Of a DNA stretch of 64,000 bases, positions 50,475 through 60,119 are shown piece after piece. The position numbers and the translations under genes were made by a program. The notes beneath the pieces were generated by a model, which had not been told where the DNA came from, did not search any database, and worked only from the letters and a program-made list of their open reading frames with translations. The stretch is from Trichopria drosophilae. Its lineage: Eukaryota > Arthropoda > Insecta > Hymenoptera > Diapriidae. Every line of letters begins with the position of its first letter. Within the stretch, counting starts at the first letter, position 1. The DNA lies in assembly GCA_030407085.1 (NCBI GenBank), contig CM059587.1, positions 45,978,501 through 46,042,500 of the forward strand, written 5' to 3'.

Positions 50475-50607
50475 TGTCGGCAAAACGACGGTTCGGCAAA
50501 TCGACATTCGTCAACTCGATTTTCGGCAAATCGAATTTCGGTAAAACGATTTTCGGCAAAACGACGGTCGGCAAAACGAATTTTCGGCAGAACGATATTC
50601 GGCAACT
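50475..50607 (-). repeat. Subterminal 15-bp array, right
   Basis: Mirror of the array at 27843-27975. It ends 12 bp before the right terminus CTATCACCCC. Confidence 0.85.
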
Positions 50608-50619
50608 CGCTATCACCCC

Positions 50620-50627
50620 AAAATTTA
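50620..50627. repeat. 8-bp target-site duplication, right
   Basis: AAAATTTA, identical to 27823-27830. Confidence 0.85.
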
Positions 50628-51439
50628 CCCACTGTATTGCATCCGCCATTTTGAATTTTCAAAATATATCATCAGATTTGTAATCAGCGACCTCGAAACA
50701 CCCTGAGTGTAGCAAGTTTCAAGCAAAATGGTTCGATTTTTAGAAAATTCGTCGTCCATATTGGATCTGCCATTTTGAATTTTCAAAATATATCATTAGA
50801 TTTGTAAAATATAATTGAAATTTCAAAATATATCATCATATTTGTAATCGGCGACCTCGTAAAACCCTAAGTGTAGCAAGTTTCAAGCAAAATGGTTCGA
50901 TTTTTGGAAAATTTGCCGTCCATATTGGATCCTCCATTTTGAATTTCCAAAATATATCATCAGATTTGTAAAATATGATTGAAATTTCAAAATATATCAT
51001 CATATTTGTAATCAGCAACCTTAAAAAACCCTGAGTGTAGCAAGTTTTAAGCAAAGTGGTTCGGTTTTTGGAAAATATGTCGTCCATATTGGATCCGCCA
51101 TTTTGAATTTTCAAAATATATCATCAGATTTGTAATCAGCGACCTCGAAAACCCCCGATTTCAATGCAGAAATTGACCGAATAAACAGTGTCATAGCTAA
51201 TGACAAAGATTTTTACACAATGGTAAAAACAACATATTTTAAGAACTTGTATCTTTTTTAGGACATTATGTTTTTGAAAAAGGACAACGGCCTGTTGATC
51301 GGTATGCCTTAGACTTTCTAGAAATGGTTGAGTTTTTAAATCGGATACATTATTGCCTTTGTTAGACTAATTTATGTCATGATAAAGATTTGCGTTTTTG
51401 CAGCAGTCAGAAAGATCTTTGTCATCCGCAGTGAAGGGG
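50628..51439. mobile_element. TTAA-type foldback element, right part
   Basis: It contains tandem units with CCGCCATTTTGAATTTTC, AAAATATATCATCAGATTTG, AATCAGCGACCTCG and GTGTAGCAAGTTTCAAGCAA, in opposite orientation to the left part. It ends CCGCAGTGAAGGGG followed by TTAA (51440-51443), the partner of the left end at 26812. Confidence 0.7.
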
Positions 51440-51555
51440 TTAATTGTTCATAATTCAAATTTGTATAGAATTGCAATTGTATACGATGAATTCTATACAA
51501 ATTTCCCATTACTTAGACTTTAGAAATGAAATAATCTAGAATTAAATGAAATTAC

Positions 51556-51876
51556 CTTCAATAGTATGTTCGACTGGATTTCCGATGTTAATAGGTTGAC
51601 TGTAATTAGAAGCCATTAATGAAACCAGACCATCTACCAAATCAGAGACGTATTGGAATGATCTTGTTTGTTTTCCATTGCCGTAAATAGTAATGGAATG
51701 GTTTTGCAATGCCTGAAGAATGAAATTTGATACCACTCGTCCATCATTCATATGCATTCTAGGGCCAAATGTATTAAAAATACGAGCAACTCGAACAGAA
51801 ACTCCTTCTTGTCGCATGTATGCATAACTGAGGGTTTCGGCAACTCGTTTACCTTCATCGTAACACGCTCTTGGTC
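51556..51876 (-). CDS. Uxs: Uxs exon 4 (catalytic Tyr/Lys)
   Basis: The acceptor TTCGCAACAG precedes GACCAAGAGC at 51876, and donor GAAG|GTAATT ends it at 51556; both junctions are phase 1. It encodes [14 protein letters not shown] with the SDR catalytic pair Tyr249 and Lys253 (YxxxK), then [50 protein letters not shown] and [11 protein letters not shown]. These are hallmark blocks of UDP-glucuronate decarboxylase. The next coding exon lies 25,127 bp away. Confidence 0.96.
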
Positions 51877-51953
51877 CTGTTGCGAATAATTTAGCATTGA
51901 AATTAATTGTATACAATTTTAATAATGAAGATATTACGATTAATATTGCTTAC

Positions 51954-52067
51954 CAATTGGATTTACATTGCCCCAGTAAGTCTCAGATTGAGGATGCTCA
52001 TTTGGATCACCATAAACTTCTGAAGTACTGGCAATCAATACTCTGGCACCAACTCGTTTCGCAAGAC
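51954..52067 (-). CDS. Uxs: Uxs exon 3
   Basis: The acceptor TTACATAG precedes GTCTTGCG at 52067, and donor ATTG|GTAAGC follows 51954; both are phase 1. It encodes [20 protein letters not shown], then [18 protein letters not shown]. The TSEVYG motif supplies the Ser/Thr and Glu of the active site (about residues 220-222). The intron to exon 4 is only 77 bp. Confidence 0.95.
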
Positions 52068-52114
52068 CTATGTAATGAGTTGGTAATAATGTATTAAATA
52101 AATTTATCAATTTT

Positions 52115-53911
52115 TTAGCCCATTAACGTCAAGAAGGACACTTTTTTCACTTAAGGAGGTAGTCGCGTGAAACGATTTTTTTACGAAGTCTTTCATATTT
52201 TCACCAAACGTTAATGACGTTGATATCAATACGTGGTTAAAATTTCAGAAAGCCTGTCCATACGATAATGGAGATAATCGTCCTCAAAGTTTCACTTTTT
52301 AACACGTGTTTCCCATACTAAGCCTTTGCCGACATGACATATTAATTATTTACAGAAAAACGGTATTTACCGTTTTTATAAAAAACTAATATGTTGTGTA
52401 AAATATATTAAAGAACATTGTAAAAAAAATTGAAGAACCCTAGCGGTACAGTTTTGTAATAATATTAATAAATAGACATTTAATTATGTCGTATAAAGCA
52501 CGTGAACGTAAAATGCGAGGTTGCCGTTTCGAAATTTTGCTGATGTTGGTGTACACAGACACGATTCCTTGAGAAATTAGTGTGTAACAGGCGTCCATCA
52601 AGTACATTCTCCCCCAAAACGTTCATTACGCGCACTGAAGAAACAAAGTGGCGTCTGTGGATTTATGTGGGGTAGACTTTTGACGGGTACTGTCGCACGA
52701 CTACCTCCTTAAATTCCAATCAAAAATTTCATATGAAAATCCAAGTTCAAATAAATTGAAAGGTACGTGTCTTACTATTTTCGAGGTCGCTCTTTTCAGT
52801 GCTGTTGTCAAAATTGAGCTATCTTAATTAGATAATTAAATATGTCGATTTAAATGTCAAAATAACACGAAAAATCGAGTGTTCTTTTTTATAAAACATT
52901 TTTTCTCATCCAATAATTGCAGTATTAAGATTAATTTTTTTAATATTTAAAAACTAACATGGTGATCACAAAATGGCGTCTCCAATGACAAATTTCTAAT
53001 TAAAACTTAACAATAGTTTTTCTTGAAAACTATAGACTTCAGAAAAAATTTTCTAAAAATAAATACGTTTTAGAATGAGTCAAAAAATCCTCTTAAATTT
53101 TTTCAGAATCTTTTTTTACAATTTTTTATTTTTCGAATATTCGAAAAATCGATAATTTTAAAAAAGTCGTCCAAAAAATCTGAAAAAATTTGAGAGTGTT
53201 CTTTGAGCAATTCGAAGATTTTTTCTAAAGTCTACAGTTTTCAAGAAAAAAAATTACTAGTCTTGAAATCTAGAAAAGTTTAATAATTAAATAAAAAAAA
53301 ATTTCCTTAGAACAAAAATGTTCTCGAATTGGTCAAAGAATACTCTTAAATTTTTTCTGCTTTTTTGGATGGCTTTTTTAAAAATTTCGATTTTTCGAAT
53401 TTTTGAAAGATAAAAAATTTTAACAATATATTCTGGAAAAATTTGAGAACATTTTTTGACTCATTCTAAAACGTATTTATTATTAGCAACATTTTTCTGA
53501 AGTCTAGAGTTTTCAAGAAAAACAATTGTTAAGTTTTAATTAGAAATTTGTGATTGGAGTCGCCATTTTGTGATCACCATGTTGGTTTTTAAATATTTAA
53601 AAAATTTATCTTGATACTGTAACTATTGGGTCCACGTTTAATGAAGAAATTTTCTGCCGATAAATATTCTTTTGATGAGAAATAAATGTTTTATAAAAAA
53701 GAACACTCGATTTTTCGCGTTATTTTGAGATTTAAATCGACATATTTAATTTTCTAATTAAGATAATTCAAATTTGACAACAGCATTGAAAAGAGCGACC
53801 TCGAAAATAGTAAGACATGCACCTTTCAATTTATTTCAACTTGGATTTTCATATAAAGTTCTTTATTGAAATTGAAGCGAAAAAGTGTCCTACTTGACGT
53901 TAATGGGTTAA
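52115..53911. mobile_element. TTAA-type foldback filling Uxs intron 2
   Basis: The ends are CCCATTAACGTCAAG at 52119 and its mirror CTTGACGTTAATGGG at 53907. TTAA follows on the right (53908-53911); the left flank is TTAG (52115-52118), one change from TTAA. Arms of about 500 bp (GGTCGCTCTTTTCA, AACACTCGATTTTTCG/CGAAAAATCGAGTGTT and so on) mirror each other around 53260. The left arm is interrupted by the element at 52155-52708. The structure is piggyBac-like in ends and target, with no coding sequence. Confidence 0.7.
52155..52708. mobile_element. Nested TTAA-flanked MITE (554 bp)
   Basis: The termini GGAGGTAGTCGCG and CGCACGACTACCTCC are near-perfect inverted repeats, flanked on both sides by TTAA (52151-52154 and 52709-52712). 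The uninterrupted right arm of the host foldback shows the corresponding sequence without the insertion. TTAA duplications occur in piggyBac and Kolobok families; the GG start does not fit typical piggyBac. Confidence 0.75.
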
Positions 53912-53924
53912 TATATGTACTCAC

Positions 53925-54482
53925 CGAGCATATTGATTGTTCCTAAAGTATTTGTTTTGACAGTCTTGACAGGATTAAGCATGTAATGCGGTGGGCTTGC
54001 TGGACTAGCAAGGTGGTAGATTTCATCCACTTCCAAGTATAGCGGTCGAACTATGTCATGGTGTACTAACTCAAAGTTTTCATGACCAATCCAATGATCT
54101 ACATTTCTTTTACGACCAGTGAAAAAATTATCAACAACAATAACCTCATGACCAGCAAGCATCAAACGATCAACCAGATGTGAGCCCACGAATCCAGCAC
54201 CACCAGTTACCAAAATCCTTTTTCGATTTTTATAATTCAAAAACTTAACAATTGGAAAGTTCTTTGTGACATGATTCTCCAACTTATCCTCTATGTGTCG
54301 GAGCTTCCCTTCCAGTTCACGGATCCTGATTCTTGCTTCTTCTAAATTATTTATCTCTGTACTTTTCTTAGATTCATAATTTGGCACGCTTGAAACTGTC
54401 AAAATTTCGTTGGTTAATCTACGATGTGAATTCAGGAATGGAGAGTTTTCAACTTTTGCAAACCCTTTGTAAATTCCTAAAA
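53925..54482 (-). CDS. Uxs: Uxs exon 2 (NAD-binding domain of UDP-xylose synthase)
   Basis: UDP-glucuronate decarboxylase converts UDP-glucuronate to UDP-xylose, the donor that starts glycosaminoglycan chains. In animals it is a Golgi/ER type II membrane enzyme. This exon completes the membrane segment, then carries a coiled-coil stem ([20 protein letters not shown], residues about 68-87). The Rossmann motif [15 protein letters not shown] (GxxGxxG at 113-119) follows, then [34 protein letters not shown] and [10 protein letters not shown]. The acceptor TATATCAG precedes 54482, and donor CTCG|GTGAGT follows 53925, phase 1. The full joined protein is 439 residues, close to the animal family's roughly 420. 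An open frame continuing upstream of 54482 is intron 1 read-through. Confidence 0.96.
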
Positions 54483-54547
54483 CTGATATAAAGTTCACAT
54501 TAGTATGTCTGAGTTTCAAGTGGCAGGATAAATTTTTAATAACTTAC

Positions 54548-54605
54548 TGAGAATTACAGCAACGATGAAAAGGATGATCTTCATTTTTCGATGAATCATC
54601 ACCAT
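54548..54605 (-). CDS. Uxs: Uxs exon 1 (start codon and membrane anchor)
   Basis: The minus-strand ATG at 54603-54605 opens MVMIHRKMKIILFIVAVIL. Joined to exon 2 (phase 1) the anchor continues ILGIYKGF, a basic-then-hydrophobic type II signal anchor as in other Uxs proteins. Donor CTCA|GTAAGTT is strong, and intron 1 is 65 bp (54483-54547). A second in-frame ATG at codon 3 and another at codon 8 are alternative starts. Confidence 0.9.
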
Positions 54606-55048
54606 TCTTTCAACATCTTTGTAATATTTTAAATTTAAATACTGTTGTATCAGTTTTTACGAACGTGAATAAACTTATCATTCACTTTCAAACATTGAAT
54701 AGTCAGCAGCTGCGTGAGTACATGCAGTATTTATACATGTATGTGTACATACTCCGGCACATCATAACCTCAGGGTCCATATATATACATAATATATATG
54801 TTGTAAATGTTGACTAAAATAATTGCAACAATATTGGGATTGCATGTGACGAAATTAAGCACGCCAATGCAAACATGCAATTAATTTTTATACCCATGTA
54901 ATCAGAAGCGAAATGTTTTAACCGTGTTAAAGACTGGAAACACCTAATGGGAAATATACGCCGTGTAACGCCACCTACACGGAAAGAAATTTGAAGTAAA
55001 TGCCACTGCTCAGGGAAGTCATACACTGTGAAAAATCCCTTTGTAAAA
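54606..55048. other. Upstream flank of Uxs (5' UTR/promoter region)
   Basis: No coding sequence. It should contain the Uxs 5' UTR and core promoter for the minus strand. No convincing TATA or initiator could be singled out in this AT-rich DNA. Confidence 0.4.
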
Positions 55049-56082
55049 TTACTGTATTCGCCTTGTTAACACTGCTGCCTACGATCTCTACCGGCAGAAG
55101 AGCGAACTAAAATGTTAGGGTCAGAGTCAAAAAATAAGACCGGCAAGATGAGCGAAACCCAATATTTAATTTGTAGTTTTGTAGATTTAATAAATTACAT
55201 TGGACCAGGTTCGCGATGCTACATTGAAGGCGAACTGATTCTCAATGCAAAATATACAATGTTTTGTGCATTGACACACGTTTCCGATGTTAAATGGGAA
55301 ATTTTACGGTTGTGTTTACGGACGTTTAAATCGGTAACAGTGTCTGAAAATAATAATGGAAAAAATTAAATGACAGTTTGTTTAATTATTATTTGCCTTT
55401 TAATTACTTACAATATAGAGTTCCTGTTAATGAAATAGGAAATGCCAGCTGTTCCGACATTCGACAGAAATGGAGAAAACTGAAAAATGATGCTAAGGAC
55501 ACGTATAGTGTCGTCCCTTGCAAAAAATTTTGCAACATAGAGAAACCAAAAATATTTGAAAAATTAGATTTTTTTATAACGCTGGTGAAGATTTTTACAT
55601 CAGAGACATTTTAAAATGTAAATTTAATCCATTTTAAATATGTATAAAATCATTCACTACGATTAAAGAAATAAATGTAATAAAATTATTATAAATTACG
55701 TTTTACAGGTGCACCGAATAGCGTTGCATGAACATTTGGAATTAATATTTATAACGTCATTATCTTTATTTATACAAACTGTAACTCCATGCGGGCTTTC
55801 TGAGAGACATTACGTCCGTAAACACAACCCTAAAATTTCCCATTTAACATCGGAAACGTGTGTCAATGCACAAAACATTATATGTTTTGCATTGAGAACA
55901 AGTTCGCCTTAAATGTAGCATCGCGAACCTGGTCCAATGTACTTTATTCAATCTACAAAGCTAATTAAACATTGGGTTTCGCTCATCTTGCCTATTTTAT
56001 TTTTTGACTCTGAGCCTATCATTTTAGTTCGCTCTTCTGCCGGTAGAGATCATAGGCAGCGGTGTTAACAGGGCGAATAAAC
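55049..56082. mobile_element. Foldback element with possible Myb/SANT-like remnant
   Basis: The ends share TATTCGCC(T/C)TGTTAACAC and its complement. Arms of about 270 bp (ATCTCTACCGGCAGAAGAGC at 55086 against GCTCTTCTGCCGGTAGAGAT at 56029, and TTTCCGATGTTAAATGGGAA against TTCCCATTTAACATCGGAAA) mirror around 55560. The loop holds a plus-strand frame reading SDIRQKWRKLKNDAKDTYS, similar to the Myb/SANT-like helix of Harbinger accessory proteins. That suggests a Harbinger-related element, but the likeness is short. Confidence 0.6.
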
Positions 56083-56732
56083 GATGAAACACTAAACCGG
56101 AAGTTCGTTTTCCAAAATTGGATCTGAGGCTTAAAATTTGATTGTCCTGCCATCGAAGTTTCGAAAAAAATCAACATTTTTGCAATAACTCGGTTCTTTT
56201 TGAAATTATGTTAATTAGTGAAAGTCCTATTGAAGATATTTTCAAGCTCTACTATTCATCTCGGAAGCTCTTTGACCTGCTATGGATATTTCTTTTGTTA
56301 TAGCCAAAAAAAGGGGAAAAATTATTTTTGATGACGTTTTTTCGCGTCTAACTTTTCTCGCTAAACAGCTAACGAAATATCACACAGAAAGAAGATGTAG
56401 GCCTTGAAAAAACAAACACAATTTAACTCTTAATACGACGTGATTCGATAAAAATTGAAACCACTAGGAGCCTTTTAAAGTCATGGAATTGGTGGAAAAC
56501 AAGTTTTGCGAATATCAAGATGTTTTTCGTCAATTCTGCGACTTTAAAATACTCCCTGCGCACGGAAAAACCTTTGAAAGCTCTGCTCACCCAAACCGGG
56601 CGGGCAGCCGTCCCGCAGCACTTTTAATTTTTCAAATAATGACTAAAAATATAAGAGCGTAAAAATAATTTTTTTCTGAATAGATATCGATTTATACTAT
56701 TAAGAAAGGTTATGCACTATTTTTATAACATA

Positions 56733-56934
56733 TCGTAGATGTAATTTTCCTATACTGTAAAAATTCGTAAATGTAAATAACCTATTAATTGTGATAATTT
56801 TACAACCCATTGTAATTTTCCTTCGCTTAATGTTGTAAATTTACTACAAATTCACTACACCACGTTGTTATTTTTGTTACCGGCTTAAGTGTGAATTTAC
56901 AACATTAAACGTAGGAAAATTACATCTACGATTT
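56733..56934. repeat. Hairpin MITE (~200 bp)
   Basis: ATCGTAGATGTAATTTTCCT at 56735 is mirrored by AGGAAAATTACATCTACGAT at 56912. Inner symmetry continues with ACATTAA/TTAATGT and TAATTTTACAAC-type words. No coding sequence. Confidence 0.65.
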
Positions 56935-58180
56935 TTTATCGTGCACTCAATGTTTACTTCAGGCTGAATTACTGAATGTGGCTGACTGAAGTACTGAACA
57001 GTGAAGACATTACTCGCATCTCCAGTTTCAACCATTCCATGCTCTCTCACGGCCAATGGGGAGAACCGTATGGGCTGGAACTGGCCAATCAGGAACGCTC
57101 TACCTTTAACATGGTATGCCCTATGTTTGGATCGTACGCACGCACCCTGTATGTATATCCACGTACGGTTTCCTACATGGCGCGTGAGAGGAAGAGATAT
57201 GGATGCAACAAAGGTTTTCCGTGTTTGGTTATGTTCGTATAGTGTTAGAAGGGTCTGAGAGACGGCAGGCCGGAGAAGATATCCCGAATTCGAGGTAAAA
57301 CAAGTTTACGCGATTTGACTGCAGAAGCCAAGTTTACATAAAATTAATTCATACGTGAATTTAGACACAACCTTTATTTGAGGGAACCTTATACGAATCG
57401 TATATCAATTGTACCCCAAACGGTCATGGTATCCCATTATATCCTGATCGTGGATACGAGATGCGATTAGGCTCCGTTTGGGAAACGATTGGAATACGGT
57501 TCCTGTGCAAATTAAACGCAACCAATCGTTAAAAAAATAAAATAATTGAGATACGTTCAATATATACAGTTTTTTTTATTTATCAGGTAAAATGCAGATA
57601 AAATTGTACTAAATCATAAATTATTAGGTATAATGAATGAGAAAAGTGGTAATACATTCAAAAGAGGATTTGTCAGAAAGAAAGCTTTTATATAAAAAAA
57701 CGTTTATTACAGAAAGTATAAATGTAAAAGAACTAAAATAACAAATGTTTAATCATGAATTTACATCACTATCACAACATTAATGATTAAGACATTAATA
57801 ATTTCAAGTGTATGCTAATTTTGTTACTTAAATTCTCAAATTACATTATATATATTAATTTTTATTTTATGATTGTTAATTACGATAATTTCGTTAATGT
57901 AAAAATGTATTCGAATAATTTCATTAAAATACATCACAACTATATTTCAGTTTGAATAGCAGAAAAGTAAATATTAAGTATTTTTAATATATTGATAATT
58001 ATTACGAATTTAGAGAAATAATAAAAACAGAAACGAACAATATTATTTTAAAGTCATTTAAATTTTATTTCTCATTGTAATCACTAAAATAAATATAATA
58101 AATAAAATACCTAAAGTAGAAAATGCGATAATTATAGTAATCACTGCGCGAATTAAACAACAAATAAAGAATAAGCTTTT
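56935..58180. other. Mixed stretch: GC-richer block then AT-rich DNA
   Basis: 57000-57300 is less A+T rich, contains two GGCCAAT words (57051, 57083) and ends near GAGGTAAAAC. Overlapping open frames there have no motif. 57520-58130 is AT-rich with nothing recognisable. Confidence 0.3.
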
Positions 58181-58182
58181 CC

Positions 58183-58250
58183 CGACGGAGATTCAAACTT
58201 CAAAATATCGAATTACTAACTCGACGCTTCGACCCCTCAGACCATTGTAG
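58183..58250 (-). repeat. tRNA-like repeat
   Basis: On the minus strand, ATGGTCTGAGGGGTCGAAGC (A box-like) and GAAGTTTGAATCTCCGTCGG (T-arm/B box-like) are spaced as in a tRNA-derived SINE head. The cloverleaf is incomplete. Confidence 0.45.
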
Positions 58251-59574
58251 GTATACATATCGTCATTAATTCGGTCACCAACACCACTATATTATCCTTT
58301 TTTAATCACCACCTTAGATAGAGGGATCAGCTATCGGACTCCCATCAGCGCTGTATCGAACTGTCCGCGTTTCTCTGTCGAGGCATCCATTTGGACGAGT
58401 AAGTCATCTGCTCTCGTCTCTAGGATGTTCCGTACCTTCACTTCGAGTTCATTCGGGCTTTTTGAGCACATCCACACATTGCATACCCTCCGCTGGAGTA
58501 ATGAGGACGGCATCGTCACAAACGTGGGAGAAAAGGGTAAACATTAAAATTTACGTTTCTCAATATACCATCCTTTTCTGTTGCTTGCAGTTAAAAAAGT
58601 ACTGCATTCATTCAAGTTTCTCGTTTACAGTTTTCAGTGTAAGACTGCATGGAACGAAGGATCTAGGTTATGTAGCGTGATTGTATTCTATTGCATTTTA
58701 CAATATATTTTCGAACTAATCGATCATAATTTCTAACCTTGTAATAGTGAAGGGCTTTATGAAATTTATACGTGCCACATATGACACTACTGGTACTTTT
58801 CCCGTGTATTATAAAAATTCCTACAGTCTCTCTGCATGTATCTAATGTAGTCAAATGCCGCGATGCTGAAAGCGCTACCATTGCGGACAGCGCTAGCTAT
58901 GTTGCTCTCTTTGTCCCCTGTACCCTCCTCCAGATCCTGCAACGCTGATTATAGGGACCTACAACGTACTCTCCCTTATTATCGGACGAGTCCACTGACC
59001 TATCTGCGCACCGATTGGAGGCTGGCATTCTCCCCTTTTCCTCATTCCCCCTAAGTGTTTTCTCGTGTGCAAAGTATCGAGTTGACTTACTGAGAACGGA
59101 TATACCCGATATACCCACAGCTCCATCATGCAGTCGACCCCAGTACTCCGGAGCCCCGCCATTGCCAATTAGCCAGTCCCGGAATGCCAGACGGACGGTA
59201 CTCGCAAAAGCAATGCAGGCTCCGGCGGAAAACAACACCGACAAAGCACAGTGCACCCCAGGCGATCTGGTTTTGGCTAGCGTCGGATATTTTATTTCTC
59301 CGATACCTGTCACAGGCATTCCCCGATCCACCGCCCGGGACGCGTCTGGTAGGAGTACCCTTAAAACTTCTCGGTTATGACCGCTACCCGAAATGCGCAT
59401 GGACTTATCCATATGATCACATCAAGGATAGATTCGACTCCCGAACGCCGTTATCTGCGAGAAATGACTTTCTGAACACCAGTCCGTGCGGGATTAGGTA
59501 GGAAAAACTCTTCGGCTACATCCGTTCCCCTGGAAAGGACATGGACATACCCATATGCCAGGTCCCAGGCAGAC

Positions 59575-59869
59575 TCGACACCCAGTTTCCATTAACAACC
59601 ATATGGAGCTCGTCAACGGAAGTGTCATCCGCCACCTTAGCGCCGGGGAAGCCTACACATACCTGGGAGTGCCTCAGAGGCATGTCCAGGATGTGCAGAC
59701 TGCTAAAACGAACATCGTTAAGAAATACCGGCGCCTTCTCCGTCAGATCTGGTCATCAGAATTGACGGGGAAAAATAAGGTGGCAGCCACGAATATGTTG
59801 CCCGTTTCACCAGTGCTCTATACATTTGGAGCACTTGAGTGGAACGTTGACGAGCTAAGGGGTCTATAA
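59575..59869 (+). pseudogene. R4/Dong-like LINE reverse transcriptase fragment
   Basis: The frame reads NGSVIRHLSAGEAYTYLGVP, then a helix with VKKYRRLLRQIWSSELTGKN and AATNMLPVSPVLYTFGALEW. The YLGV..., 'SELtgKNK...A.N...PVl.Y.fG...W' sequence is the thumb region characteristic of R2/R4-type LINEs. It ends in a TAA at 59867-59869. Sequence at 58850-59550 is of similar GC content and may be the decayed upstream RT, but its frames are broken and unrecognisable. Confidence 0.65.
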
Positions 59870-60081
59870 ATTCAAAACCGGCTCAAGAAAATATCAACAC
59901 AACAATTTATTACAGGTAAGCAGAAACAAAATTAAACAAACTCAAAATCCCAATAAAACCACAAAACAAAAGATACTGACAAGTTTTTCAGAAATAATTA
60001 AAAAAAAGTTTTTTATTGTTGTAATTTTATCACTATAATATTTATTATTTTGTAAATTTTTTAATATACAGAAATATATTC

Positions 60082-60115
60082 TGAAGAGGGTCAAAACAAA
60101 TGACCGAAACGTCAA
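60082..60115 (+). repeat. LINE-type 3' stem-loop tail
   Basis: CTGAAGAGGGTCAAAACAAA then TGACCGAAACGTC forms a GGTC/GACC hairpin typical of non-LTR 3' ends. It lies about 210 bp past the R4-like fragment and may be its tail. Confidence 0.5.
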
Positions 60116-60119
60116 CTGT

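Larger units (their letters stand above)
27831..50619. mobile_element. Giant MULE (Phantom-like) transposon, 22.8 kb
   Basis: A complete unit: identical 8-bp duplications, termini GGGGTGATAG/CTATCACCCC, inverted arms of 5,195 and 5,205 bp, and a 12.4-kb core (33026-45414) containing a multi-exon FLYWCH/MULE transposase gene near its right side. MULEs duplicate 8-10 bp of target, so the duplication fits. Most MULEs are a few kb long; this one is far larger because the arms have incorporated a LINE and tRNA-like repeats and the core carries foldback elements. It sits within intron 4 of Uxs, nested in a TTAA-type foldback. Near-identity of the arms and the perfect duplication suggest recent activity or arm homogenisation. 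Assembly artefact is the main alternative explanation for the arms. Confidence 0.85.
45415..50619 (-). repeat. Right terminal inverted repeat arm (5.2 kb)
   Basis: Near-perfect inverted copy of 27831-33025. It is about 10 bases longer, chiefly from (TAA)15 versus (TAA)12 and homopolymer differences. Its inner edge is 124 bp after the predicted transposase stop and truncates the LINE 3' UTR at ATTTGTTCATACAAATC. Confidence 0.95.

Noticed and set aside
27831..50619. Maverick/Polinton or endogenous virus because of the ~20-kb size with long TIRs
   Set aside because: No polymerase B, integrase, packaging ATPase, protease or capsid frames; the only element gene is a MULE transposase and the duplication is 8 bp.
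58897..59412. 171-codon minus-strand frame as a host gene
   Set aside because: No recognisable domain; it lies antisense to what is probably decayed R4-like LINE sequence.
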